DNA from: Phlebopus portentosus
Lineage: Eukaryota > Basidiomycota > Agaricomycetes > Boletales > Boletinellaceae
DNA: 64,000 bases
Direction: 5' to 3'
Assembly (NCBI GenBank): GCA_037892935.1
Contig: JAYXKI010000015.1
Coordinates: 434,001-498,000 of the forward strand
The notes beneath the pieces are model-generated. The model ran no database searches. It saw only the letters and a program-made list of their open reading frames with translations, and was not told the DNA's origin. Made by a program: the position numbers and the translations under genes. This document shows, one piece after another, positions 10,108-19,851 of this stretch. Each line of letters starts with the position of its first letter. The stretch's first letter is position 1.

Positions 10108-11736
10108 TGAAGAGTAAGTCTGAAGCTTGGGAACGTACGGAGTCGTTACGACCAGTTCCGCGGTGTTCCGACTGGTTTCGCTCGGTTTCGACTGGTTTCG
10201 CTCGAACGAGTAGACTTAGCAAGAATGCCATAGTCCAGATGGCACGTGCACCGTTCTTTGATCGGCCATCAAGATGGGAGAATCACGGCATCGAGTTTGC
10301 ACGTGTCGATCACAAGTCTCCGGACCTCGGATCCGCATTCCAGACAAAGAGATTTGACCCTGCAACCTCGTCCTCAGTCCCTCTCCTTTGTTAAACATCG
10401 CAGACTTACTTTGTCAGGCTAGCCAGAGCCCTTCTGAGTCGTTTCCCCGAGTTCTGCTTCGTTCCGCTCAAAGAGACCCGGTTCTGAAGGTTTCGCACGT
10501 ATTCTGACCTTTCTATATGCGTCCCCTTTAATCCATTATGCTCTCATTCCAGACATGCTTAGTATTGTTCCTTTTGACCTATGTGTCCCTTAAACCATTC
10601 ATATGCGCTCCTCTCCTTTGTAGATAGCGATATGCGTTCCCTTTTCTTTATGATGTAGGTTCTCTGACCGCTGGGAGGCTCAGCCTTGGACGTTTAGTAT
10701 AAATATAGCACGACTCTCGTAGTAGAAGGACAGCTTAGTTGGAGCTGAGTGGGAGCTTAGCTTACAGTTCTCACATCGTCTCAAAGTCCCTCGACCTCTA
10801 GTCTACTTGTTCGTAGTGGACTCTCTCGTCTCTAAAAGTCTAATATACGATATTTCGTATTCTGTACAGTCGATCGGTGATCTCTCTTCGCAGCAGAGCC
10901 GTTCGTACGTTTGTATAGTTCGCTGTGATCGTACAAAGGCTCCTCTTACTTCTCTCACCCGAACCAAAACCTCCTTACGTGTTCCGAACCGTTTCGCCCG
11001 GTTTCGCTCGTAACCCAGTTACTCTGCGTGCCACTCGCATTCAGTCTCGCAACACCTTCCCCTCTCCAGTGTCATTGGGAAAGGACACCATATCACCCCT
11101 TTCCTCTTGACTTTCCACTCTCTGCTTCCTCAAGACCAGCCCGGTGCTATTCTGCATCGTTTCGATCGGAAACGGTTGGTTCCATCGTCCCACACATATC
11201 CTTCGATTCTCTCAGTCCCCTTCCGTCATCGTTTTGCACCTCCATCCCTCGCATCACATTTCGATACACTCAGCAATTGTCCTTCGTCCATCGTATCGCG
11301 TTTCGAATTGTTATGCCATGTTCCGACACTTTAGACTATGAGTGAGATTGGCTGCAGTCGCTTTCCAGTGGGTTAGCACAGTCGTTTAGTCATGTTCGGG
11401 TTGGTGGTTCGACTAGCGTAGCTTAGTTAGTTTAGTTCTTGTGCCTTGAGTCAGTCGGCTTTAGTCCAGAGCTCGCAGCTGAGCCGGAGAGTCGATTTAG
11501 CCTTCGCACCGCCACCATCGATCTCGGGAGAAGACTACCCTCGGAATTCTTCCTCGAGCGCTTCCCTCATATCCCCGGTTCTCACCAAGCCCTTCCATTG
11601 TATATCCCTATTTCCCTCCACTCCTTCGTGCCCTTAGCTCAGGTGTAATTCTCTGCTGACCGCTTGAAGGTATTCTAGGGCAGCCCCTCGAACTATACAC
11701 TCCCTGTCCGGCATCAGAACGTCCACAGGAGTTTCA
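10108..11736 (+). repeat. 3' LTR of element 1
   Basis: The 1629-bp LTR starts TGAAGAGTAAG and ends GGAGTTTCA, so it has TG..CA ends. It has the same length as the solo LTR at 56145-57773. Near its left end (10130-10210) is a dense cluster of GTTTCG and TTCCG words. The four bases after it are ACGG; the matching target-site copy lies outside the window. Confidence 0.95.
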
Positions 11737-14141
11737 ACGGCGAGACGGACAAAGATCCAGAGTGAAAAATTCGGCAATATCACAGTGGAGGAATATTTCC
11801 AGAAAAGTAAGTCATCCGTGGATCGAATAGGAATCGTGCTGACTATCGCACAGAGTTCCACATCACACTCCGCCACGCAGATGACCTGCCCATGGTGAAT
11901 GTCGGGAAAGAGGGCAAGGACATTTTCGTACCAGCCGAGCTGTGCAAGATTGTACCAGGGACCCTTTTCGCGGGTGAGCTGAAGTCTGGGGAGAGTGCAG
12001 CCCTGTGTGCTGCAAACAACAAGACGCCAGCCGGTCACGCACAGACAATCACTATCAAGGGTCTCCGTCTCCTAGGCTTCGAGGAGGGCACACCTCCGAT
12101 GGTCAGCTTCGGAATCAAAATCTCGACAAATATGGCTGTTGTTGCGGCTCGCGTTCTCCCCGCACCGTTGGTGATTTATCCTTCGGGCCGTGCACAAATT
12201 GTCAATGGATCTTGGACAGCGCGTGGCATTCAGTTTGCGAGGCTTGCAGAGCTTAAACGCCTTGCAGTTGTGGTCTTAAAGGATGGGAATATAGAAGAGT
12301 CCGACAGCTCGCTCGAGGTGCAGGTGCACGAGGCGGTGAAGGCTCTGATTGGAAAATGTCACGCACGTGGAATGAACGTCAACTCGGACTTCATCATGCA
12401 GGTCCTGCAGCTCCGCCATCCGAGTCGAGAGGATCCATACCATGATGAGGATGTGGACAAAGTATCAAGGTTGTTCGAATCGCTGCCAGGCAGGCCCCAA
12501 ATGGTTCTTGCCCTCATGTCAAACGAAAATAAGCACATCTATGCGGGACTCCACCAGTACTTTGACGTCAGCCAGGACTTCCAGTCTGTGATTGGCCTCA
12601 TCGAGAACATGCTCGACAAGGAGGGCCACGATCAGTATCTGCCGAATCTCGCGCTCAAGGTTAACACAAAGCTCGGTGGGGTCAACCATCGGCTGGAGCC
12701 TGCTTCTCTGAAACGGCTGGCAAACACGATGGTGGTCGGGTTCGATGTGATTAAGCCGGGTGGGAATGCGGTCAAGGGCGCGCCTGGTATCGCAGCGGTC
12801 GTGGTGTCGTGCGACGTGAACTTCAGAAAGTGCCATGCAAGTGTCTCCCTTCAGGGAGTAAAAGAAGAGGTGAGCTCTCATTTTTATACTATTATGCAGG
12901 CGCCTGATGCAGCTATTCATAGACAGTTGAAAACTTACGTGGTATGATTCTGGAATGCTTACAGAACTACCGTCAAAGCATGGGCTCGTTCCCTGAACGG
13001 ATCCTTATATTCCGTGCCAGTATTTCAGACGGCCAGCATGTGCGGGTAATGGCCACCGAGATCAAGCAGCTGAACGAAGCATTCGGTGAACTGAAGAAAT
13101 ACAAACTGAAGTTGACTTACATCACTTGTAGCAAAGGTCATCAGACTTGGTTCTACCCCAGCCGCAGACGATCCTAAGTTCGAAATGCCCCTATACAGTT
13201 TCTTGAGTTGCTGTACGAAAACACTGGAACTTGCATATTCCCGAGGCTGCCCGTCAAACAAGTGTCGATGATGTTGACGACCGTCAGTGGTGGTCACTAG
13301 TTTGGCAAACATTTGCATGGCAGCCCCATTGACTCTGAGCTTCGAAGTCTTCGTGATCGGACTGTGGCAGCCTGGACTTCACTGCGGAAACGGGATATAA
13401 GCTGGAAGGCTAGGTCGCTGGCGATATGTGGTGGAGGTCTGTCATTTCGTTCGTGCTGGTCATGGATGAGGCTGAGACAACGGTATACACGCATCTCCAA
13501 TTCGTTAGGTGATTCAGCCTTTCCTCTTTGATCGTTACAGAACTCCTTTAGAGACAGCAGAGCTTTTGCAGGCGTAAAGATCCAGACAACAACTTGACGG
13601 CAAGGTTGAGGACTCACAGTTCATAAGCTGCTGGATCTCCAAAGCTCGATCAAACGTAGGTACGTCGTACATGAGATAGAGTGAAAGGATATGAAAACGT
13701 GTACATCGTTCGTGAGACTCGATAGCTATTGGTCCGTTGTCTTGCTGAATTGTGAAACCGTTGCGTACAGCTCGAGAGCAATCTCTGGCAAATGCCCGAG
13801 TCTCCGTGAAGTCACTGAAGTTCATCAGACGCATCCTGCACATCACGACGACTGACAAGACCTCGTGCTCTATGGTGGGAACGAGCATAGACCAGGGCAT
13901 GATGAGCATTTACGACTACAATTTCTCTTTGCAGGCTCATGCAGGCATGCAAGGTATCGCTCGTGCAGTTCACTACACCGTCCTCCATAATGACAAGAAG
14001 TTATCTCCCAACACTCTACAGCAAGGCATCAATGAAATCTCATACCTGTGGTCAGCATCAACGAAGGGTGTGAGCCTGAAACTGCCAGCCTACTGGCAAG
14101 TCAAGCATGTGCAAGGTGATGTCACCGGTCGAGGGCAGTAA
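11737..14141 (+). pseudogene. Argonaute gene remnant (PAZ, L2, MID, PIWI), interrupted by element 1
   Basis: Argonaute proteins bind small RNAs and silence targets, including transposons. The first visible exon (to 11806) holds ITVEEYF of PAZ; a 47-nt intron (11807-11853) follows, then the end of PAZ (LPMVNVGK, PAELCKIVPG). MID and PIWI run to about 12930 and include KLGGVNHR and GFDV with the first catalytic Asp. A 1-nt frameshift lies near 12932. In the next block the expected RDG is RAS, so the second catalytic Asp is lost. After an insertion of antisense SAC3 sequence, the C terminus resumes near 13850 with GTSID and ARAVHY (third Asp and His kept). The N-terminal part is missing because the retroelement sits at 11736. 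Non-functional. Confidence 0.93.
13190..13830 (-). pseudogene. SAC3/GANP-family gene fragment, antisense inside the Argonaute remnant
   Basis: On the minus strand two frames resemble the SAC3/GANP domain of the mRNA-export (TREX-2) factor Sac3. From about 13816 I read TRAFARDCSRAV, FTIQQDNGPIAIESHER and RFHILSL. After an intron-like gap (near 13608-13563) come SLKEFCNDQRGK, SPNELEMRVYR and HDQHERND. The frame then slips, and a last recognisable bit (MQMFAKLV) lies near 13300. An intron is retained, so this is a DNA copy, not a retrocopy. It replaces the part of PIWI between the 'FYPSR' block and the GTSID block. Confidence 0.75.
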
Positions 14142-14790
14142 GGAGGTGAGGATGGGGAAGGAGGGATGTGACTTGTGTGAGTTGCGAGTTGCAAAGTCAA
14201 CTTTGTCATGTGCAACAAAAGGGTAAGACCGAAAAAAAAAGACAAGATTGATGCTCCCCATGTTCACAAGTCCTAATGATAACAAACAAATCTTGATAAA
14301 ATTGAACCTAAATTTATATCATTATAGCACTTTCTAAAGCTGCCTGATGTAAACAAAGCAAGCTCAGAAGGTCAGCATAACCAGAAAGTACTGTACTATA
14401 TTTAAGGTGTTATTTAACTCTATCATGTGATTGTGGGAAAGTCTTCAAAACTCGAATGTGTACGCATCTGTTGCTCTTACTCTTAGGAGGTGTGTATTTG
14501 GGTAGGTCATGTAACCCATGACTACAACTAGCTTTGTACATCATCTACACGAGATCCGTATTAAATTGCAAATGTATAACCAGCACTGGTTTAGCACGGA
14601 CCATCTAGATGAAATAGGTTGTACATACATATAGATATGCATACATGACCTACATCTCTATGTGTAGGCCTGCATATATTTACTCTCTGCTTTGTTAATA
14701 GGCTCTGCTGCCTCAACAGTTAGAAATTTTGTTTTCTGCTTTCAGACCAATTTATAATTATATTTGATTAGAAATTATCAAAATACATGC
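14142..14790. other. Non-coding AT-rich stretch
   Basis: About 650 bp with no credible frame, repeat or promoter. It lies between the Argonaute C terminus and the Hsp70-derived mosaic. Confidence 0.5.
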
Positions 14791-14794
14791 AAGC

Positions 14795-15035
14795 TTAGCA
14801 GATGGTGGCACCATACACAACAGTCTCATCTGGGTTGATAGACTTGCATGGCTCCTTGCTGTTGAAGAAGTCAGGCATGAACTTGACAATTCGGGGTATA
14901 CAGGTGGAACCATTGATGAGGATGATCTTGTGTACATTGGAATTGTCTATCTTGGAGTCCCGGATAATCTTCTCAACAGGCTCAAGCGTAGAATGGAAGA
15001 GATCCTGGCACAGCTCCTTGAATCATTGTCGGCAT
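14795..15035 (-). pseudogene. Hsp70 ATPase-domain fragment (second copy, end of mosaic)
   Basis: Reading minus, [15 protein letters not shown] leads into [18 protein letters not shown] and then [13 protein letters not shown]. This is the end of the Hsp70 nucleotide-binding domain. In a normal Hsp70 it comes before the substrate-binding domain, but here it comes after it. The fusion point is near 15025, directly after a TYADN motif. It is a degenerate second version of the segment at 15875-16100. Confidence 0.88.
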
Positions 15036-15201
15036 ATGTCAAGAAGATCTCTGACTTCTTCATTGGGACAGTTATATTATGCTTGATAAATGCAGTCATG
15101 ACACTGCCAGTGGTCTCGATACCAAGCAACAGAGGAGCGACATTGAGCAAGAAGGGGTCTTGGGTCTTCTCCGAGGTGTCGCCCTTGAGGATAACAGCCA
15201 A
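15036..15201 (-). pseudogene. Hsp70 substrate-binding-domain fragment
   Basis: The minus strand reads [18 protein letters not shown], then [17 protein letters not shown] and [13 protein letters not shown]. This is the start of the Hsp70 peptide-binding domain (normally ..APLSLGIETAGGVMT..). It begins near 15201 and is fused at about 15030 to an upstream part of the same protein, so the order is permuted. Confidence 0.9.
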
Positions 15202-15499
15202 TAATCTTGTTCGCTTGGAGCAAAATGATCTGCCTGGCGACCCACACTATTTGACTGAGTTTGGCCCCAGTCTCCTCGCTCTGGGGAATGCCACACAGAG
15301 ATCAGAGACAATAACACAAAGCGAAAGCGATACGACATACTACATGTTTATTCATCACTATAGAAGCCGGCATTGTACAGAGGAGTGACAGAAAGATTGA
15401 GACAAAAGCCTGCATAAAATTGGTCAGAGTTCAGATATGAATATATAGGTTGGGTATGCACTCAAATAGGGCACTAGTCAGACCTGGAGACACACCATA

Positions 15500-15874
15500 G
15501 ACATCTTGTGCAACGATAGCTGTCAGTTGAAGATGATATAACCATGTTGATACTGAAGAAAGACGTCCATATGCTTATTGTACCAAAGATCTATATGCTT
15601 TCCGGTATCTTGAATCACATATTGCACTTGAGGGTATTCTCTCGATCCATTCTGCACGAGCTCTTATAAGTACGCGATATTGTACGGAGTCACTGTCAAA
15701 CAATTTTAAATCACACATCAACCAAGATGCTCTTCCTACTAACCTCTTTCTTGGTACGTGAGAGGCATTATGATGCTCTTCAGTGCGGCAACTTTGTCCA
15801 GTTCCAGATTTGGGTCTCCAGTGATGACAGTATGTGCCAAAAAATCAATACATTTCTCTATCAAGTTACTATGT
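15500..15874 (-). pseudogene. RNA polymerase II largest subunit (Rpb1) fragment
   Basis: The minus strand from 15874 reads [20 protein letters not shown], then after an intron-like gap [29 protein letters not shown], and finally QLSLHKMSM near 15505. These match consecutive conserved blocks of Rpb1 (NLMGKRVDFSARTVI, VTPYNIDRLQELV, NRQPSLHKMSMM). Two in-frame stops are visible. The fragment is joined on its upstream side directly to Hsp70 sequence (GNPDEAVAD) near 15875. Confidence 0.88.
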
Positions 15875-16634
15875 AGACATCCGCGACAGCCTCATCTGGG
15901 TTGCCAGACCTGCATGGCGCCTTGCTGTTGAAGGAGTCAGAAAAGAGCTTGACAATATAGAGGATATGGGTGGAACCTCCGACAAGGACCATCTCGTGTA
16001 CATTAGACTTATCAACCTTAGAGTCCCAGAGAACCTTCTCAACAGGCTCAAGCATAGACCGAAAGAGATCTTGGTATAACTTCTCGAATTGTGCATGGGT
16101 GATTGAGATGTAAAAGTTGATACCCTCATAGAGTGAATCAATTCCAATGGTCATCTGTGCTGCTGATGACAGTGTACGCTTTGCACGCTTGCAAGCAGTA
16201 CGGAGTCAGTAAAGAGCACAAGGGTTCAATGAAAGATCTAAGAAAATCAGTGTCAATACCATGATCATACGCTATCGGAATGACTTAAATTACATACCCT
16301 TCTTGTTCTTGCACTTGAACTCCTGAATAAAGTGGTTTACAAGGTGATTGTCAAAGTTCTCATCACCCAAGTGACTATTGCTGACAGTCGCCTTAACTTC
16401 GAAGATACCCTCCTCAATGGTCAAGAGTGATACATTAAAGGTACCTCCACCAAGGTCAAAAATGAGGACATTGCACTTGCCTTAGAGCTTCTTGTCAAGA
16501 CCATACATGATAGCAGCCACTGTGGGTTCATTGATGAGTTAGAAGAAGTTGAGGCTAGAGATAACACTGGTGTTGCCTGACATTGCGAGTTGTTAAAGTA
16601 AGCAAGAATAGTGATGACAGCCTCAGTGACAGTG
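15875..16634 (-). pseudogene. Hsp70 ATPase-domain fragment with retained intron
   Basis: The minus strand reads [51 protein letters not shown] and [20 protein letters not shown] intron of about 65 nt (near 16235-16300) follows, then [47 protein letters not shown] and NPDEAVAD. It is cytosolic Hsp70 (Ssa type). Frameshifts and stops are scattered, for example a stop after DKKL. Because an intron is retained in the expected position, it was duplicated as genomic DNA. Confidence 0.93.
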
Positions 16635-16759
16635 CTGTAAAACAGTCATGAATGAGGAGGATAAAGCAGGGATGGAGATGATTTGTAGGTGCTGAGGGTG
16701 AAAAGAGTGGCATGACAGTGGTGGCAAGAGACAAAGAGGACAACATGTCAAAATGAATC

Positions 16760-17690
16760 TAAGCCCGTCAAATACTGGCACTGGCCTATGTAGATCTATG
16801 TAGATTTACATAGTTCTATTATGCAAATCTAGTCCAGTTCTTGTATATCAACTCTCAAAACCTAATCAAACACCATGTCAGCTAGACAAAACTATACAGA
16901 CATTTATGTTAGGTGATCTACACAGAAATGCATATATTTGTGTACCTAATGTACCTTGTTCTACACAAATTTTCTGTGTGATGTAAGACAGATTTTTGTG
17001 TAGATTTCCTTATCTTGGGTACATTCAGCTACACAGGCATGTGTTAAGGATCTCCAATATGCAGTGATTGATTGCTATTCATAACTATGTACTAATATTG
17101 ATATAGAATATCATCTATATGCATTTATATATTACTATATATTACTAGTCATATATTGACTATGTATTACTAATCTCTATCCAGTAATATAGACAGTTTA
17201 CCACTATAAACAACTATATACTTCTTTAAACTATGGACTATAACTATTTATTAGGATCTATACAGAGATATCAGACAATATACTACTATTGATTACTATT
17301 TATATCTATGTAGTATATGTTACTATAGGATATCATCTATATGCATCTATATATTACTATATATTACTATATATAACTAATCATATATTGACTATATATT
17401 ACTAATCTCTATTGCTATCTAAATACTGTTATGAATTGCTCACCACTATAAACAGCTATATACTTCTTTGAACTATTACCTATAACTGTCTACCAGGCCC
17501 TATACAGAGGTATCAAACTATGTGATACTATTAATTGCTATTCATATCTATATACTATGCATTACTATAGAATACTATCTATATGTATCTATATATTACT
17601 ATATATTACTATAGTATACTATGCACTACTATGAACTACTATGGTGTTATAACTCACTATCCATTAATAACTCAAATGGACTGATTTCCT
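16760..17690. repeat. AT-rich satellite, about 235-bp units
   Basis: The stretch is dominated by TATATATTACTATATATTAC-like words. A longer period is visible: blocks starting near 17058, 17291 and 17531 repeat the same succession (ATCATCTATATGCAT, the TATATATTACTA run, ATATTGACTATRTATTACTAATCTCTAT, then CCACTATAAACARCTATATACTTC). That gives two full units and a partial one. No coding potential. Confidence 0.65.
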
Positions 17691-17719
17691 GATGTGAGCC
17701 GAGCGATGAATACGAATTA

Positions 17720-18562
17720 AGTGACGAATCGAGCGACGAGTACGAGTCCAGTGACGGGTATGAGTCTAGCGCAAGCTCTTCGTTGATTTGTAAGCTGCCT
17801 GGCAAAGCTGGCAGACCTGGGAGAGGGGGCTATAATCTTCAGGCTGTATTGCGCAACTATGGCTGGAGTACAAAGAGCTTCGAGAAAAAGAGAGTACGTG
17901 ATAATCCTCCATCTGTTCCTAAACGGTTCTAATCGCCAGCCTGTAGGAATACATTTTCAAACTTATTGACAAACACCTCGACACTGGACTGTCGTTCATA
18001 TATCAAGACGATGAAGCGGTGCAGACTGTCGTCGATGCTGTAAGTACTCTATGTTGCTCTACATATAATCAATGGCGGTCATTTAATCGGTCTTTGATAG
18101 GCCACAAAGCACTTTCCTCAGTTCAAGGATTTCAAGAACGCTTGGCCAATATTGGACTTCTGCAAAATGCGTTTGAAGTATACCGCTAGCAGATCCAGGC
18201 GAAAAGCTGAAAGACTCGCTGCAGATATGTTTGACGCTCAGCAGGTGAAATTCAGTTTGTTTCGCATTGTCGATGCTTCATTAACGATGAATAAAGAGTA
18301 TTCGGAGGCATTCCTGTCGCTGCGTGCGCTCGTGCCGCGCATGATTATTATAGAGTCCTTGCTCGTTCGACGTTACCTCGAATTGAGTACGAATGTTTTT
18401 ACGCAAACTCATGAAATATATTCTCTTGAGAACAACATTCTGCGATCGCGGGGATGTATCATAAATATATATGGATATTATCTGATACAAGCTTACGACG
18501 GTGTAGTACGTGGAAGTCCGAGTGAGAAGTCGATAGCAATTGAAAGAGATCGATTTACATAG
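17720..18562 (+). CDS. Orphan fungal gene X1 (GRPGRGGYNLQ family)
   Basis: At least three exons: one ending at 17893, then 17947-18039, then 18101 onward to the stop at 18562. The introns (17894-17946, 18040-18100) are GT-AG. The N-terminal exon has short acidic Ser/Asp/Glu/Tyr repeats and then GRPGRGGYNLQAVLRNYGW. Later exons give a charged helical domain (YIFKLIDKHLDTG, FPQFKDFKNAWPILDF) ending in a basic stretch. I recognise this as a hypothetical protein type repeated in agaricomycete genomes near transposons; I know no function. The start codon is not certain, and the last about 60 residues may be intron read-through. Confidence 0.55.
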
Positions 18563-18624
18563 AACAAATATTGGAGGAAACAGACAAAAGATCAAGAACT
18601 TCGCTCATCAGATACCCCTTCAAA

Positions 18625-19080
18625 TCAATGCAAGCGCTTCGTAAACTCCGCCTTCTTTGGAACTCCTTTACGTCGATGCCGAAGTTCGGCAAATCTAGGA
18701 TTCGAAGGAACTTTGTCAGCTCCCGAATCAATCTGGGAACGTGAAGCTCGCCTTTTCATGACATAGTCCACAAGTTCTCCGTCGTCTGGGCACAAGTTAA
18801 CATATGGCCTTGTTTCACTGGCCCCCCTCCTCATGATCAACGCATCACCATAAAACACCTTTCCGATGCTCGCATTTCGCGGAAGCCGTTTGTGGTTTTT
18901 AAAAAATACTGTAAAAAGATGAACTTCTCGGGCGGTCCAAAGAACAATAAAAGCATCGTGGATATAAGGCTGTAGAGCCATATCGTCCAGGACAACTTCG
19001 GCTGACGGAAACATGACCCCGTTACCGACGCACGTAGGAACACCGACATTACATGGCCTTGTCGTTCGAGAGGAATACAA
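18625..19080 (-). CDS. Orphan fungal gene X2 (FTVFFKNHKRLPRNASI family)
   Basis: This is a minus-strand frame of 151 codons. It reads PTCVGNG, then a LDDMALQPYIHDAFIVLW block, FTVFFKNHKRLPRNASIG, GDALIMRRG, VNLCPDDGELVDYVMKRR and a basic tail. The layout matches an uncharacterised agaricomycete family that recurs in repeat-rich regions. A possible first exon (start near 19193) with a GT-AG intron exists, and its last codons (GIPVIQVVFLSND) look in-family. The joining frame, however, is off by one near 19045, so the gene may be broken. Function unknown. Confidence 0.5.
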   Translation of the reverse strand: MYSSRTTRPCNVGVPTCVGNGVMFPSAEVVLDDMALQPYIHDAFIVLWTAREVHLFTVFFKNHKRLPRNASIGKVFYGDALIMRRGASETRPYVNLCPDDGELVDYVMKRRASRSQIDSGADKVPSNPRFAELRHRRKGVPKKAEFTKRLH

Positions 19081-19249
19081 CCTGGATCACAGGGATACCG
19101 TCGGGCCCTGAAAAAGATCAGTATGCCGTTGCAGATCTAGATCATACAAACATGCAGACTCACTTCTATTCTCAGATCTGGACAAATACGCGAAATCGGC
19201 ATTATCAAAACGGTGTTCGGTATTTCAATGGATGACAAGACGAATGAAA

Positions 19250-19850
19250 TCGAGGGCGATGTAGATGAAGTACGGAGATGAGTGGGCGACCTTTTATCAT
19301 GACGAATGAACCGTTTTTTTTTCGAGTCTTTTTTTCTTTTCTTTTTGTATCAGGGTCGGGATAAAAAAGATATCAAAGACTCAGAAAGAGATTGATCATA
19401 AGTAGCTAGTCTCGAATGATTGCTTTGAACTACATGACACGAAAACGAGGCATTGATGAAGTAGTCTAACCAGAAGTGTAAAGGCATGCAGAGTTCATAT
19501 TGCATCGTACCGATCGACGATCTGATCGGGATCCAGAGATGCATGCACACTTGGTATGCAGCTCACTCGCGATCGCTTGATGCAAAGGCCTTGCTTTCAC
19601 AAAGAGCGATTTATTTTGAAGACACAGCTTTCTCGTTTGACGTAAAGGCTTTGTTATCACAAAGAACAATCCAACTTGAAGATTGTCTAGCGAAATGGTT
19701 TACTTGGCCCAGACAAGTTGAGTCTCAATTTCTTTCACATGTGAACGACATTCGGGTGCGTAAGCGCCTCTGCTATCTATAAAGGATACTTTACACCAGG
19801 TCCCGCTGGAAATCAAATCACTCGAGGCTTTCTGGTTGAGTAGTGTATAC
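19250..19850. repeat. Non-coding region with a two-unit direct repeat
   Basis: Most of this 600-bp stretch has no credible gene. A degenerate direct repeat of about 55 bp lies at about 19576-19684; both units contain AAAGGCYTTGYTWTCACAAAG. The short frame across it reads as a repeated KALLSQR motif, but there is no other support for a gene. Confidence 0.4.
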
Positions 19851-19851
19851 A

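Larger units (their letters stand above)
1..11736 (+). mobile_element. Ty3/gypsy LTR retrotransposon (element 1), left end outside window
   Basis: The order is LTR, PBS, gag-nucleocapsid-protease, a -1 shift, then RT, RNase H and integrase, then the second LTR. Integrase after RT/RNase H is the Ty3/gypsy order. The window opens 299 bp inside the 5' LTR, so the full element should be about 12.0 kb. The coding part is dead as it stands: one in-frame TGA in gag-pro and one in pol. An extra gene lies antisense between pol and the 3' LTR. The right LTR abuts an Argonaute exon, so the element inserted into that gene. I see no chromodomain after the integrase core. Confidence 0.95.

Noticed and set aside
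15834..16079. Plus-strand frame over the Hsp70 fragment
   Set aside because: The minus strand carries unmistakable Hsp70 blocks; the plus frame is a shadow.
17058..17645. CRISPR-like array
   Set aside because: The repeats are AT-rich satellite words without uniform repeats and unique spacers, in a eukaryotic genome.
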